A DNA stretch of 26,872 nt from a bacterium. GTDB taxonomy: Bacteria > Patescibacteriota > Minisyncoccia > UBA6257 > GWB1-50-10. The stretch spans positions 1 to 26,872 of the forward strand of contig JAKAGX010000006.1 in assembly GCA_021825465.1 (NCBI GenBank), read 5' to 3'. The translations under genes and the position numbers were made by a program. A model generated the notes under the pieces. It saw only the letters and a program-made list of their open reading frames with translations. It ran no database searches and was not told the origin of the DNA. Positions 13,998 through 20,261 of this stretch are shown here, one piece after another. Each line of letters opens with the position of its first letter. Within the stretch, counting starts at the first letter, position 1.

Positions 13998-14936
13998 TCA
14001 GTCCACTTTATTCCGCGGGGTTTTGCCTTCGAGAAAATCAGTCATATTTCCAATGAATATTTCCTGCTTCGCGATTCTCGCTTCATCACTAATGAAAGCT
14101 ATCGGCGGATAGACCACGCAGTTTTTGAATTTGGTCAGTTTTGCGAGTCCTTCTTTCGGCATTTCGTCGGGATGATCAAAAACGAACGTCATGTCGTTTT
14201 TCGAGAGCCGCGCGGCCAATGCATCCGTATCGATGACCGGCGGCGGGACCGTGCTTACCAAAATGCCTCCCGGTTGGATGAGCGGCAGGTTTTTATCGCT
14301 CAAGAGGCCGGTTGTTCCTTCCGCTTCCGCAACATTCACGGAAATATAAGCGCAGCTCCGGAGGAGATCGTCGAGTTCCCGATACTGGAACGGCGATTCT
14401 TTTTTCGCGCGGGACCAGTAGCTCACGTTCGCGCCGAAACCGGCCGCGAGCTCCGCGACGCGGCTTCCTATATGGCCGAGGCCGATAACGCCGAATTCGC
14501 TTCCCTTCAGTTCGCGTGCCCTCATCCCCTCGAAACTATAGTTGCCGGACTCGGCACGCTGCAAACCTTCTTTGACGCCCCGCATCTCGTGGAGCAACGC
14601 CGCGATCACGAACTCCGCGACCGACTCGGTGCTGTATCCGCCGAGATTGCAGACAGAGATGTTCCGCTTGGCCGCCGCGGCGAGATCGATGGTGCCGTAT
14701 GCCGTCGCGAGGATGCCGATGTATTTCAAATTCGGCGCGGCGGCGATGATGTCTTCGCCGATCGATACCTGAAAACCGAGGAGGAGACAATCGCAATCTT
14801 TCAACTCGTCTTTCAATTTCGGGTCATCAACGGCGAGGGATACTCTCTTTTCCACCAAAGCGTCGATCTCGTTCCAGTACTTGGGATCGAGATTGGTATC
14901 CGCAATTTTTATCAAAACTGCTTTTTTGAATTTCAT
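13998..14936 (-). CDS. D-isomer-specific 2-hydroxyacid dehydrogenase family
   Basis: The protein has 312 residues from the ATG at 14936; a longer frame begins 45 nt upstream, before the promoter. The two-domain fold is clear: a flanking domain with L-L-L-G-F-Q-V-S-I (about 55-63), I-L-A-T-A-Y-G-T at about 77-84 and N-L-G-G-Y-S-T-E-S-V-A-E at about 97-108. The NAD-binding Rossmann motif is G-V-I-G-L-G-H-I-G-S at about 149-158. Later come V-S-T-V-P-P-P-V-I-D and the D-H-P catalytic region. Compared with canonical members (motif N-x-A-R-G), the strand ahead of the active-site loop reads S-T-V-P-P-P, so the usual catalytic Arg is not obvious. Activity may differ from typical lactate or glycerate dehydrogenases. 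It could also be a phosphite- or C-terminal-binding-protein-like member. Confidence 0.85.
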   Translation of the reverse strand: MKFKKAVLIKIADTNLDPKYWNEIDALVEKRVSLAVDDPKLKDELKDCDCLLLGFQVSIGEDIIAAAPNLKYIGILATAYGTIDLAAAAKRNISVCNLGGYSTESVAEFVIAALLHEMRGVKEGLQRAESGNYSFEGMRARELKGSEFGVIGLGHIGSRVAELAAGFGANVSYWSRAKKESPFQYRELDDLLRSCAYISVNVAEAEGTTGLLSDKNLPLIQPGGILVSTVPPPVIDTDALAARLSKNDMTFVFDHPDEMPKEGLAKLTKFKNCVVYPPIAFISDEARIAKQEIFIGNMTDFLEGKTPRNKVD

Positions 14937-14942
14937 ACGGTC

Positions 14943-14948
14943 ATTGTA
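14943..14948 (-). promoter_or_regulatory. Extended -10 of the hydroxyacid dehydrogenase
   Basis: TGTTACAAT on the minus strand (TG-n-TACAAT) lies 6 nt before the ATG at 14936. This supports that start and a leaderless mRNA. Confidence 0.6.
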
Positions 14949-15006
14949 ACAAACCGCCTGCCGGCCCGCCACCGCTTTCAATTCCCCTCAATGCTTGGGC
15001 TAATGA

Positions 15007-15456
15007 TTATTTACCTAAATACATTTGCACTCCTTCCAGGATGCCGGATGTGAAATACTCTGACGGATCGATCACCGCTAAGTCCAGCCATTCATACCCA
15101 GTATGCTCTTCGCTCACTCTTACCTCCCCGCCTGTATACGATGCTTCGAAGAAAAGATAGAGAACATGGATATCCTTCCCCGAACCCGTGAGTGCCGCGG
15201 GAATACGATGCCGCCCGACGGCCACCGGTTTTTCTTGAAGCCGGAATTCGACGGCGCCGATCTCCTCGGCCACTTCCCTTCTGATTATTTCTGGGAAACT
15301 TGTTTCGAGCTCGTCCGTATCGATCCTGCCGCCTGGCAAATCGTAGAAACCGGCATAGCTGCCGTCATCGACGGCTTTCAGCGCCAAAATCTTGCCGTCG
15401 TTCCTCTTCAGAAAGAGCTTCAGTGAAATTTGGTAGAGATCTTTTTCCTTTCCCAT
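15007..15456 (-). CDS. Nudix hydrolase
   Basis: The protein has 149 residues from the ATG at 15456; the longer frame that starts at 15564 would run through the tRNA-Ser gene and is rejected. The core has L-P-G-G-R-I-D-T-D-E-L-E-T-S-F-P and the helix R-R-E-V-A-E-E-I-G-A, at about 41-68, which carries the metal-binding R-E-x-x-E-E-x-G. The box is about three residues longer than the standard G-x5-E-x7-R-E-U-x-E-E-x-G-U, so the loop differs. Nudix enzymes cleave nucleoside diphosphates linked to another group. The start codon lies only 6 nt after the end of tRNA-Ser, with no room for a separate promoter, so it is likely made from a tRNA-mRNA transcript. Confidence 0.88.
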   Translation of the reverse strand: MGKEKDLYQISLKLFLKRNDGKILALKAVDDGSYAGFYDLPGGRIDTDELETSFPEIIRREVAEEIGAVEFRLQEKPVAVGRHRIPAALTGSGKDIHVLYLFFEASYTGGEVRVSEEHTGYEWLDLAVIDPSEYFTSGILEGVQMYLGK

Positions 15457-15462
15457 ACGAAG

Positions 15463-15549
15463 CGGAAGGTGGAGGATTCGAACCTCCGAGAGGATTGCTC
15501 CTCTACCGCATTTCAAGTGCGGCGCGTTAGACCACTCTGCCAACCTTCC
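15463..15549 (-). tRNA. tRNA-Ser (anticodon UGA)
   Basis: The gene is 87 nt. The acceptor stem GGAAGGT pairs with ACCTTCC. The anticodon stem CCGCA/TGCGG holds a loop with TGA at the anticodon. A long class II variable arm (GAGGA...TCCTC) and the T-arm GGAGG-TTCGAAT-CCTCC follow. The discriminator is G, typical for serine. CCA is not encoded. Confidence 0.97.
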
Positions 15550-15551
15550 CA

Positions 15552-15574
15552 GTGCTGGTATCATAAACCAGCAC
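15552..15574 (-). promoter_or_regulatory. Hairpin with -10-like element before tRNA-Ser
   Basis: GTGCTGGT (15552-15559) pairs perfectly with ACCAGCAC (15567-15574). The 7-base loop contains TATGAT on the minus strand (15565-15560), a possible -10 located 10 nt before the tRNA. The mix of an 8-bp stem and a promoter is unusual. Confidence 0.5.
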
Positions 15575-15593
15575 GAAGTTTCCTGGCAAGGAA

Positions 15594-15980
15594 TCAGTAC
15601 GGCCGGTGAAGTCTACCGAAGGCTCCGAAGCCGAAGAAGCTTCCCGCAATGCCCGCAACACTCAAGATGGCGAAGACGAGGAGTACGATCACTGCAACCA
15701 CGACGAGGATCTTTCCGGCATGATCGAACACCCTGAAGAATCCGTCGTACTCGGCTTGATGGTTGAACTGCGGGCTCTTTGCCGCAAGGTCATGGCCTTT
15801 CACGCCGAGGTATACCATGAAAACGATAAAGAAGGCGATGTTCACGAGCGGGACGAAGGCGAGGATGTACCACCAGAGCATCTTGTATTTTTTAATGCCG
15901 ACCAAAAAGGGCAATGCGAAGAGGAACGCTCCCCACGACCACCCCGACGACGCGACGATATGTTTGTTGTTTTCTTCCAT
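15594..15980 (-). CDS. Three-TM membrane protein
   Basis: The protein has 128 residues. A polar start leads into S-G-W-S-W-G-A-F-L-F-A, a motif seen at the N-terminus of several small bacterial membrane families. Helices lie at about 14-28, 37-58 and 90-115, with a soluble loop of about 30 residues before the last one. The C-terminus is Gly/Phe-rich and ends basic. No family is assigned with confidence. It is divergent from the histidine phosphatase at 16019, and the two promoters lie within a 38-nt gap. A consensus TATAAT sits 7 nt before the start. Confidence 0.8.
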   Translation of the reverse strand: MEENNKHIVASSGWSWGAFLFALPFLVGIKKYKMLWWYILAFVPLVNIAFFIVFMVYLGVKGHDLAAKSPQFNHQAEYDGFFRVFDHAGKILVVVAVIVLLVFAILSVAGIAGSFFGFGAFGRLHRPY

Positions 15981-15987
15981 AGAGTTG

Positions 15988-15993
15988 ATTATA
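15988..15993 (-). promoter_or_regulatory. Extended -10 of the three-TM protein
   Basis: TGGTATAAT on the minus strand (TG-n-TATAAT) lies 7 nt before the ATG at 15980. It is 13 bp away from the divergent -10 at 16007-16012. Confidence 0.68.
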
Positions 15994-16006
15994 CCAAATA
16001 AAGAGG

Positions 16007-16012
16007 AATAAT
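16007..16012 (+). promoter_or_regulatory. -10-like element of the histidine phosphatase
   Basis: AATAAT lies 6 nt before the ATG at 16019, the same spacing as in other genes of the window. AGAGGA upstream of it would lie outside a leaderless transcript, so it is unlikely to be a ribosome-binding site. Confidence 0.5.
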
Positions 16013-16018
16013 TGAGTT

Positions 16019-16636
16019 ATGCTAAAAATATATCTCGCACGGCACGGGCAGGATAAAGACAATGCCGCGGGCATCTTGAACGGCCGGAGAGACGAACCTT
16101 TGACCGAACTCGGCAGGGAGCAAGCCCGGACGCTTGCGGCGGAAATCAAAAGTGCCAATCTTTCATTCGATGCGGTCTACGCCTCTCCGCTCAAGCGCGC
16201 GGGGGAAACGGCCCGGACGGTGACCGACATGCTCGGCATCGCGCCACCCATCGTTATGCCGAATCTCATCGAACGGGATTTCGGCGTCATGACGGGGAAA
16301 CTCGTGAAAGATATCACCGCGCTCTGCGCGCCGGATATCATCCAAACCGACATCATCACCTATTTTCTCTCACCTGAAGGCGCGGAAACGTTCCCCGACC
16401 TCATTGAGCGCGGAAAGAAAGTAATCGAAGAAATACAACGCCGACACCGGGATGGGAATATTCTCCTCGTCGGCCACGGCGACATGGGGAAAATGATCTA
16501 CGCCGCTTATTACCACTTGAATTGGCAATCGGTCCTCACTGCGTTCCATTTCGGGAACTCCGATCTACTCCTCCTCTCGGAAGATTCGCCATCCGACGCC
16601 GTGCACGTTTTCAAATTCAAGCAATTCAATCACTAG
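16019..16636 (+). CDS. Histidine phosphatase family protein (phosphoglycerate mutase-like)
   Basis: The protein has 205 residues. It has the N-terminal catalytic motif L-A-R-H-G-Q at about 6-11 (nucleophilic His9), the second Arg in S-P-L-K-R-A-G-E-T-A at about 56-65, the acidic E-R-D-F-G loop near residue 84, and the second catalytic His in L-L-V-G-H-G-D near residue 149. This set is the branch 1 histidine phosphatase family, which includes broad-specificity phosphatases and cofactor-dependent phosphoglycerate mutases. Length and the short C-terminal region favour a phosphatase, but the substrate is open. It converges on the two minus-strand tRNAs that begin 13 nt after its stop. Confidence 0.93.
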   Translation: MLKIYLARHGQDKDNAAGILNGRRDEPLTELGREQARTLAAEIKSANLSFDAVYASPLKRAGETARTVTDMLGIAPPIVMPNLIERDFGVMTGKLVKDITALCAPDIIQTDIITYFLSPEGAETFPDLIERGKKVIEEIQRRHRDGNILLVGHGDMGKMIYAAYYHLNWQSVLTAFHFGNSDLLLLSEDSPSDAVHVFKFKQFNH

Positions 16637-16649
16637 ACGTGATTTGTAT

Positions 16650-16723
16650 TGGTGGACCTAGGGAGAGTCGAACTCCCGCCTCATGCATGCCATGCAGGCG
16701 TTCTACCGCTGAACTATAGGCCC
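16650..16723 (-). tRNA. tRNA-Ala (anticodon GGC), CCA encoded
   Basis: The gene is 74 nt including an encoded CCA. The acceptor GGGCCTA pairs with TAGGTCC with one G-T pair. The D-stem is GTTC/GAAC, the anticodon loop is ATGGCAT, and the T-arm is GGGAG-TTCGACT-CTCCC. The anticodon stem CCTGC/GCATG has a C28-U42 mismatch. The variable loop is 4 nt. It is 6 nt downstream of tRNA-Val and is the only tRNA in the window with genomic CCA. Confidence 0.94.
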
Positions 16724-16729
16724 CTCTAG

Positions 16730-16801
16730 TGCACCCTGTAGGGATCGAACCTACGGTCTTTACAATGTCAATGTAACGCTTTACCACTAAGCTAAGGGTG
16801 C
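16730..16801 (-). tRNA. tRNA-Val (anticodon GAC)
   Basis: The gene is 72 nt with every stem paired: acceptor GCACCCT/AGGGTGC, D-stem GCTT/AAGC, anticodon stem TTACA/TGTAA with loop TTGACAT, and T-arm GTAGG-TTCGATC-CCTAC. The discriminator is A; CCA is not encoded. Its first ten bases are also the last codons of the upstream HTH gene. Confidence 0.97.
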
Positions 16802-17481
16802 TCCTTGATAACACTCTCACAAAATTCTCTACTAATATTAATTAATTTTCTCTTAATTGCAACATTACCATACCTTATCACGCATACGCCCCTATAATTT
16901 TCATAAGAAGGTGATCCTTTCGTTCTTTTATCAAAAGATATATATTTGAAGTTTTCAACGGGCAATTTTAACTCTCTAGACCAGAACTTTTTCAACCCCT
17001 CAGAATCTTGGTCAGCTCTCAAATGAAGTTCGCATCTGATTCGCCTTATATCGACGTTGTAATTCTTCCTCAAAATACTAAGGAACGTTTTTAGTATCAG
17101 TGGATCGGTGTTACCCATGCCCGTCTCCTCCGGTTGTTTTAATCCTTCGCCGAGATAGAGCATGGCCAAGGCAAGATCAAGCACGTGCGAGTTATTGGTA
17201 TCGATGTTTCCGAGTGTGTCTCTTGCTTCTTGTAGCGCTTTCTCCAGCCTCAATTTTTTCTGAGACCGATGCCACTCTACCGCCCTGGATCTAGCTACCA
17301 TCAACCCGCGCAAACGCTGATTTTCCAACTTCCTTTTTTGACTCTCAGTAAGTTTTACGCTCTTGAACCATCCACTTAGAGTGGAACGATTAATTTTAAG
17401 TTTCTTCTCTATCACAACAATTGAGAGGCCACGCTTCCTCATTTCTATGGCCCTCCTTTTTTTTGTGGACCACTCAAGCAT
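16792..17481 (-). CDS. HTH plus LAGLIDADG-like protein running into tRNA-Val
   Basis: The protein has 229 residues. An N-terminal HTH (about 7-45) has R-R-A-I-E-M-R-K-R-G-L-S-I-V-V-I-E-K-K-L and N-R-S-T-L-S-G-W-F. A basic helix (about 48-95) follows. The core then begins A-L-A-M-L-Y-L-G-E-G-L-K (about 106-117) and continues G-N-T-D-P-L-I-L-K-T-F-L-S-I-L-R-K and a run of strands ending V-I-R-Y-G-N. The Y-x-G-E-G core followed by N-T-D-P resembles a degenerate single LAGLIDADG motif of homing endonucleases; this is inference. The last codons C-A-C, C-C-T, T-A-G are tRNA-Val bases 3-10 or so, and the stop is the conserved U8-A9-G10. The homologue is at 17972-18595. Base use is AT-richer than in neighbours, which suggests transfer. 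Confidence 0.85.
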   Translation of the reverse strand: MLEWSTKKRRAIEMRKRGLSIVVIEKKLKINRSTLSGWFKSVKLTESQKRKLENQRLRGLMVARSRAVEWHRSQKKLRLEKALQEARDTLGNIDTNNSHVLDLALAMLYLGEGLKQPEETGMGNTDPLILKTFLSILRKNYNVDIRRIRCELHLRADQDSEGLKKFWSRELKLPVENFKYISFDKRTKGSPSYENYRGVCVIRYGNVAIKRKLINISREFCESVIKEHP

Positions 17482-17566
17482 TACTAAATAATTATATCAC
17501 CTTGTAGTTCACATCTCAATAAAAAAATTTCCCTCTTTTTAGATAGGGTTGTGATGGGGCAGGGGT

Positions 17567-17884
17567 TTATTCCTTCTTTTCGTTCAATTTCCTAACAGCT
17601 ATATTAATGTCATCTTCGGGATAGCGCAAGGAGGCCTCGATGAAATCCTCGATGTTGTATTGGTCGTTTCCGATCGGGAGCGTCCCGCCGAGTTTCATAA
17701 TGTAGGTGCTTTTGAAGCTTCCGTCTTTTCTCTTCGTCGTCACGGTGTATGCATCGGGGTTCTCGGTCATCTCGAAATCGAAACCTTCCGCCTTGAGGCG
17801 CGCGACGGTTTTTTTCACTTCTTCCGCGACTTCGTCGGAGATTTTGAGCCCTTCGCGCTCCGGCATTTCCCGCTTGATGGCCAT
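17567..17884 (-). CDS. Small acidic protein of unknown function
   Basis: The protein has 105 residues and is soluble. The first half is charged and helical (S-D-E-V-A-E-E-V-K-K-T-V-A-R-L-K-A-E-G). The second half is beta-rich with Y-T-V-T-T-K-R-K-D-G-S-F-K-S-T-Y-I-M and ends D-D-I-N-I-A-V-R-K-L-N-E-K-K-E. No family is recognised. TACTAT sits 6 nt before its ATG. It lies between the two HTH/LAGLIDADG-like genes but has the GC-rich codon use of the host genes, so it probably does not belong to them. Confidence 0.78.
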   Translation of the reverse strand: MAIKREMPEREGLKISDEVAEEVKKTVARLKAEGFDFEMTENPDAYTVTTKRKDGSFKSTYIMKLGGTLPIGNDQYNIEDFIEASLRYPEDDINIAVRKLNEKKE

Positions 17885-17890
17885 AGCTAG

Positions 17891-17896
17891 ATAGTA
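17891..17896 (-). promoter_or_regulatory. -10-like element of the small acidic protein
   Basis: TACTAT on the minus strand lies 6 nt before the ATG at 17884, the leaderless spacing seen elsewhere in the window. Confidence 0.5.
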
Positions 17897-17959
17897 AACT
17901 GCCTAAAACGTGGAAGAAATAGAACCAGCAACAACTAACTAGGGTTTATCTGCTTGTGC

Positions 17960-17965
17960 TATAAT
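17960..17965 (+). promoter_or_regulatory. Extended -10 of the plus-strand HTH/LAGLIDADG-like gene
   Basis: TGCTATAAT (TG-n-TATAAT) lies 6 nt before the ATG at 17972. It decides the start: the ATG-like codon at 17954 is upstream of the promoter and cannot be in the transcript. Confidence 0.7.
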
Positions 17966-17971
17966 GAATTT

Positions 17972-18595
17972 ATGCACGTTCACTCAAGAGAAAAAATAGA
18001 AAAACTAAAAGAGTTGAGGGCAAACGGCTACAGCATATCCCAGCTCATGAGCGAGCTTTCCATGCCCAAGACCACAGTGTGGCACCACATCCAGAAAATC
18101 AGCTTATCTCAACAAGCCATCGCATTGATCAAATCCAGACAAAGCAGCAGTAAGATAAGAAGTGAAAATAATTGGAAAAGGGCGCGAGATCAAGCAAAAA
18201 AATTACTAAAAAACAAACATAGGTATGCGTGTTCCTTGGCAGCTATGCTCTATTGGGCGGAAGGTAATAGAAAGGGATTCGTTTTTACCAATACTGATGG
18301 CAGAATGGTTAAGCTTTTCTTAACAATCCTCAGGGAAGATTTTGAAATCAAGGAAGAGGATATAAAATTAACAATAAGGATTTTTGATAATTTAAATAAA
18401 CGCGAATGTGTAGCATACTGGTCGCGGGTAACTGGGTTGCCTAAGAAAAAATTCATGATATATTTGAATGACGGCGCAACAAAAGGGAAGGCGCGATATG
18501 GTATCTGTCGGCTAGCGGTAAGAAAAAGTGGTAATCTTTTTAAATTGACAAGCTCTTTAATCGATAGTATCTATGGAGAAGTGGTGAATATATGA
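17972..18595 (+). CDS. HTH plus LAGLIDADG-like protein just upstream of tRNA-Arg
   Basis: The protein has 207 residues. The N-terminal HTH (about 5-45) has L-K-E-L-R-A-N-G-Y-S-I-S-Q-L-M-S-E-L-S-M and P-K-T-T-V-W-H-H-I. A Lys/Arg-rich helix follows. The core starts S-L-A-A-M-L-Y-W-A-E-G-N-R-K at about 86-99 and continues F-T-N-T-D-G-R-M-V-K-L-F-L-T-I-L-R-E. The E-G core, the N-T-D and the spacing to F-L-x-I-L-R match the protein at 16792-17481, so the two are paralogues, although clearly diverged. The stop lies 7 nt before tRNA-Arg in the same orientation, mirroring the other copy next to tRNA-Val. Coding DNA is AT-rich. No second LAGLIDADG motif is present, so it would work as a dimer if it is a nuclease. 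Confidence 0.87.
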   Translation: MHVHSREKIEKLKELRANGYSISQLMSELSMPKTTVWHHIQKISLSQQAIALIKSRQSSSKIRSENNWKRARDQAKKLLKNKHRYACSLAAMLYWAEGNRKGFVFTNTDGRMVKLFLTILREDFEIKEEDIKLTIRIFDNLNKRECVAYWSRVTGLPKKKFMIYLNDGATKGKARYGICRLAVRKSGNLFKLTSSLIDSIYGEVVNI

Positions 18596-18602
18596 ATCCG
18601 AT

Positions 18603-18675
18603 GCCCCCGTAGCTCAACGGATAGTAGCGGCCCCGTCCTAAGGGGATGATGATGGTTCAATTCCGTCCGGGGGCA
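18603..18675 (+). tRNA. tRNA-Arg (anticodon CCU)
   Basis: The gene is 73 nt. The acceptor GCCCCCG pairs with CGGGGGC, the anticodon loop GTCCTAA carries CCT, and the T-arm is GATGG-TTCAATT-CCGTC. Two non-pairing positions are present: C13-U22 in the D-stem and G27-A43 in the anticodon stem. CCA is not encoded. Confidence 0.93.
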
Positions 18676-18712
18676 CACTTCGATCCTCGCCGAGGAAAGA
18701 AGAGAGGTAGAT

Positions 18713-18799
18713 GGAGGGTTCGCATAGTGGTCTAGTGCGGCGCACTCGAAATGCGCTTGGGGAGCAATCCCCTCACAGGTTCAAATCCTGTACCCTCCG
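18713..18799 (+). tRNA. tRNA-Ser (anticodon CGA)
   Basis: The gene is 87 nt. The acceptor GGAGGGT pairs with ACCCTCC, the anticodon stem GCGCA/TGCGC holds CGA, a class II variable arm GGGGA...TCCCC is present, and the T-arm is ACAGG-TTCAAAT-CCTGT. The discriminator is G. CCA is not encoded. It lies 37 nt after tRNA-Arg. Confidence 0.97.
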
Positions 18800-18811
18800 C
18801 AAATACAATCT

Positions 18812-20224
18812 TTACTGGTACGTCGTCTTGATCCACAAAAGCAGATCGCGCGCATCTTTTGCATAGTCGTCCGACCCGAGGATGATCAGGACATACGGCC
18901 GCTCTTCGGTCGGAACGGTCGAGGTTACGGTTGATGTTGTTGGGGCGGACGACGTCGCATCGAGAACCGGGAATGCACCGTTGAATATCGAAACGATGGT
19001 CCCGCTCGCCGCGCCGTTCTGTCCGACCTTTCCGCCGACGAAATCCGGATCGTTCTCGAAAACGTTGAAATTTTGGAGATGCGAAAAAACGCTCGGCCCG
19101 TACGCATTGGGATCGTTGTTATCCGTCGTCATCTTCAGAATGAAACTCCGGTTGTTGTATAAATACCGCGTAAAGAGGTAGAGGTCGTGCGCCGTCGAAA
19201 CATCGCCCCAGTCGCTCCCCGAGACGTCCACAAAGTGCGTTTCGGTCATCCCGATCGACTGGGCGGTTTTATTCATCAAGCTCACAAAATATTTCGGTCC
19301 CAGGAAATACGAGATGGCAACCGCCGCTTCATTCGACGATTCTTTGAGGAGCGGCTGCAAAAGGTCATACAAGGAAAGTGTTTCGCCGGCTTTCAGCCGT
19401 GGAATGGACGTCGGAACGATCATTTGAGGCGTTATGGCGATGGTCCGCTCGATATTCACGTATTCCACCGCAACGAGCGCCGTCATGAGTTTCGTCAAGG
19501 ATGCAATGGGAAGCACTTCGTCCGGATTCTTTTCCGTCATCACGAAATTGCTCGAGAGATCCGCCGCAAGGTAACTCCGCGCATCGATCGGCGGCCCCTG
19601 CACCGCCTCCTGAAAATTGTCGCTCTTAAAATCGTCGCTCACGACCAAAACCGGCGTCCCGACGGAAACCGAATCGTACAGCGCTTTTGCATCGGAAGTC
19701 GACAGGCGGATGCATCCGCCGGAATACGTGGACCCGACCGGCGTACCGTCCGGATAGTACGGCCAGCCATGGATCAGGAAGTTCCCCTGAAAATCGAGCG
19801 CCCACGGACTATAGACATGGGCGATGCTCGAGTAGTCGCTCGGGATCTTTGATTCGACTTTATAAAGACCGGTCGGCGTTTCCCACCACGATCCCGGCTT
19901 CCCCTTCGAGAGGACGGCCACGTCCTCGGCGACGGTGCCGTCTTTATAATATTCCAGCCGCATCGTCGAGAGGTTGACGTAAATGAAGGTTGCTTTCTCG
20001 CCGACGAACGTTCCCAGGACCTGCTCATAAAAATTTGCGTTCGAAAGAGCCGGCCAAGCGCCGTACTGAAACACAATGCCGCCGGGCGTTCCCGCCGGAA
20101 GATTAATCTCATAGTTGTAGACGATCTCGCGATAGAACACGAAGGCGCCGACCAAGATTCCCGCGACGATCACGAGCGAGACGATGGCAGCCCACAAAGG
20201 AACGCGATAGCGAAATACCCCCAT
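18812..20224 (-). CDS. Fused L,D-transpeptidase (YkuD) and D,D-carboxypeptidase (S11)
   Basis: The protein has 470 residues. A signal-anchor helix covers about 9-30. A YkuD domain (about 75-197) has H152 in I-H-G-W-P and the catalytic Cys171 in S-G-G-C-I-R-L-S. A serine-peptidase S11/PBP domain (about 215-465) has S242-L-T-K245 (S-x-x-K), S296-S-N298 (S-x-N) and K399-V-G401 where K-T-G is usual. The first enzyme makes 3-3 cross-links or anchors proteins to peptidoglycan; the second trims the terminal D-Ala. Having both in one anchored chain would couple donor preparation and transpeptidation on the wall. The K-V-G change could weaken beta-lactam binding. A Ser/Thr-rich linker (about 424-440) interrupts the end of the second domain. 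Confidence 0.92.
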   Translation of the reverse strand: MGVFRYRVPLWAAIVSLVIVAGILVGAFVFYREIVYNYEINLPAGTPGGIVFQYGAWPALSNANFYEQVLGTFVGEKATFIYVNLSTMRLEYYKDGTVAEDVAVLSKGKPGSWWETPTGLYKVESKIPSDYSSIAHVYSPWALDFQGNFLIHGWPYYPDGTPVGSTYSGGCIRLSTSDAKALYDSVSVGTPVLVVSDDFKSDNFQEAVQGPPIDARSYLAADLSSNFVMTEKNPDEVLPIASLTKLMTALVAVEYVNIERTIAITPQMIVPTSIPRLKAGETLSLYDLLQPLLKESSNEAAVAISYFLGPKYFVSLMNKTAQSIGMTETHFVDVSGSDWGDVSTAHDLYLFTRYLYNNRSFILKMTTDNNDPNAYGPSVFSHLQNFNVFENDPDFVGGKVGQNGAASGTIVSIFNGAFPVLDATSSAPTTSTVTSTVPTEERPYVLIILGSDDYAKDARDLLLWIKTTYQ

Positions 20225-20231
20225 AGGGATT

Positions 20232-20261
20232 ATTATAGAGGAGTATGTGGAATCTCATCAA
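20232..20261 (-). promoter_or_regulatory. Promoter of the transpeptidase fusion gene
   Basis: On the minus strand TTGATG (20261-20256) and TATAAT (20237-20232) are 18 bp apart. The -10 ends 7 nt before the ATG at 20224. The -35 lies inside the start of the divergent gene at 20245. Confidence 0.68.

Noticed and set aside
13968..15053. 361-codon plus-strand frame over the hydroxyacid dehydrogenase and part of the Nudix gene
   Set aside because: Crosses two real genes on the other strand and the promoter between them; no domain.
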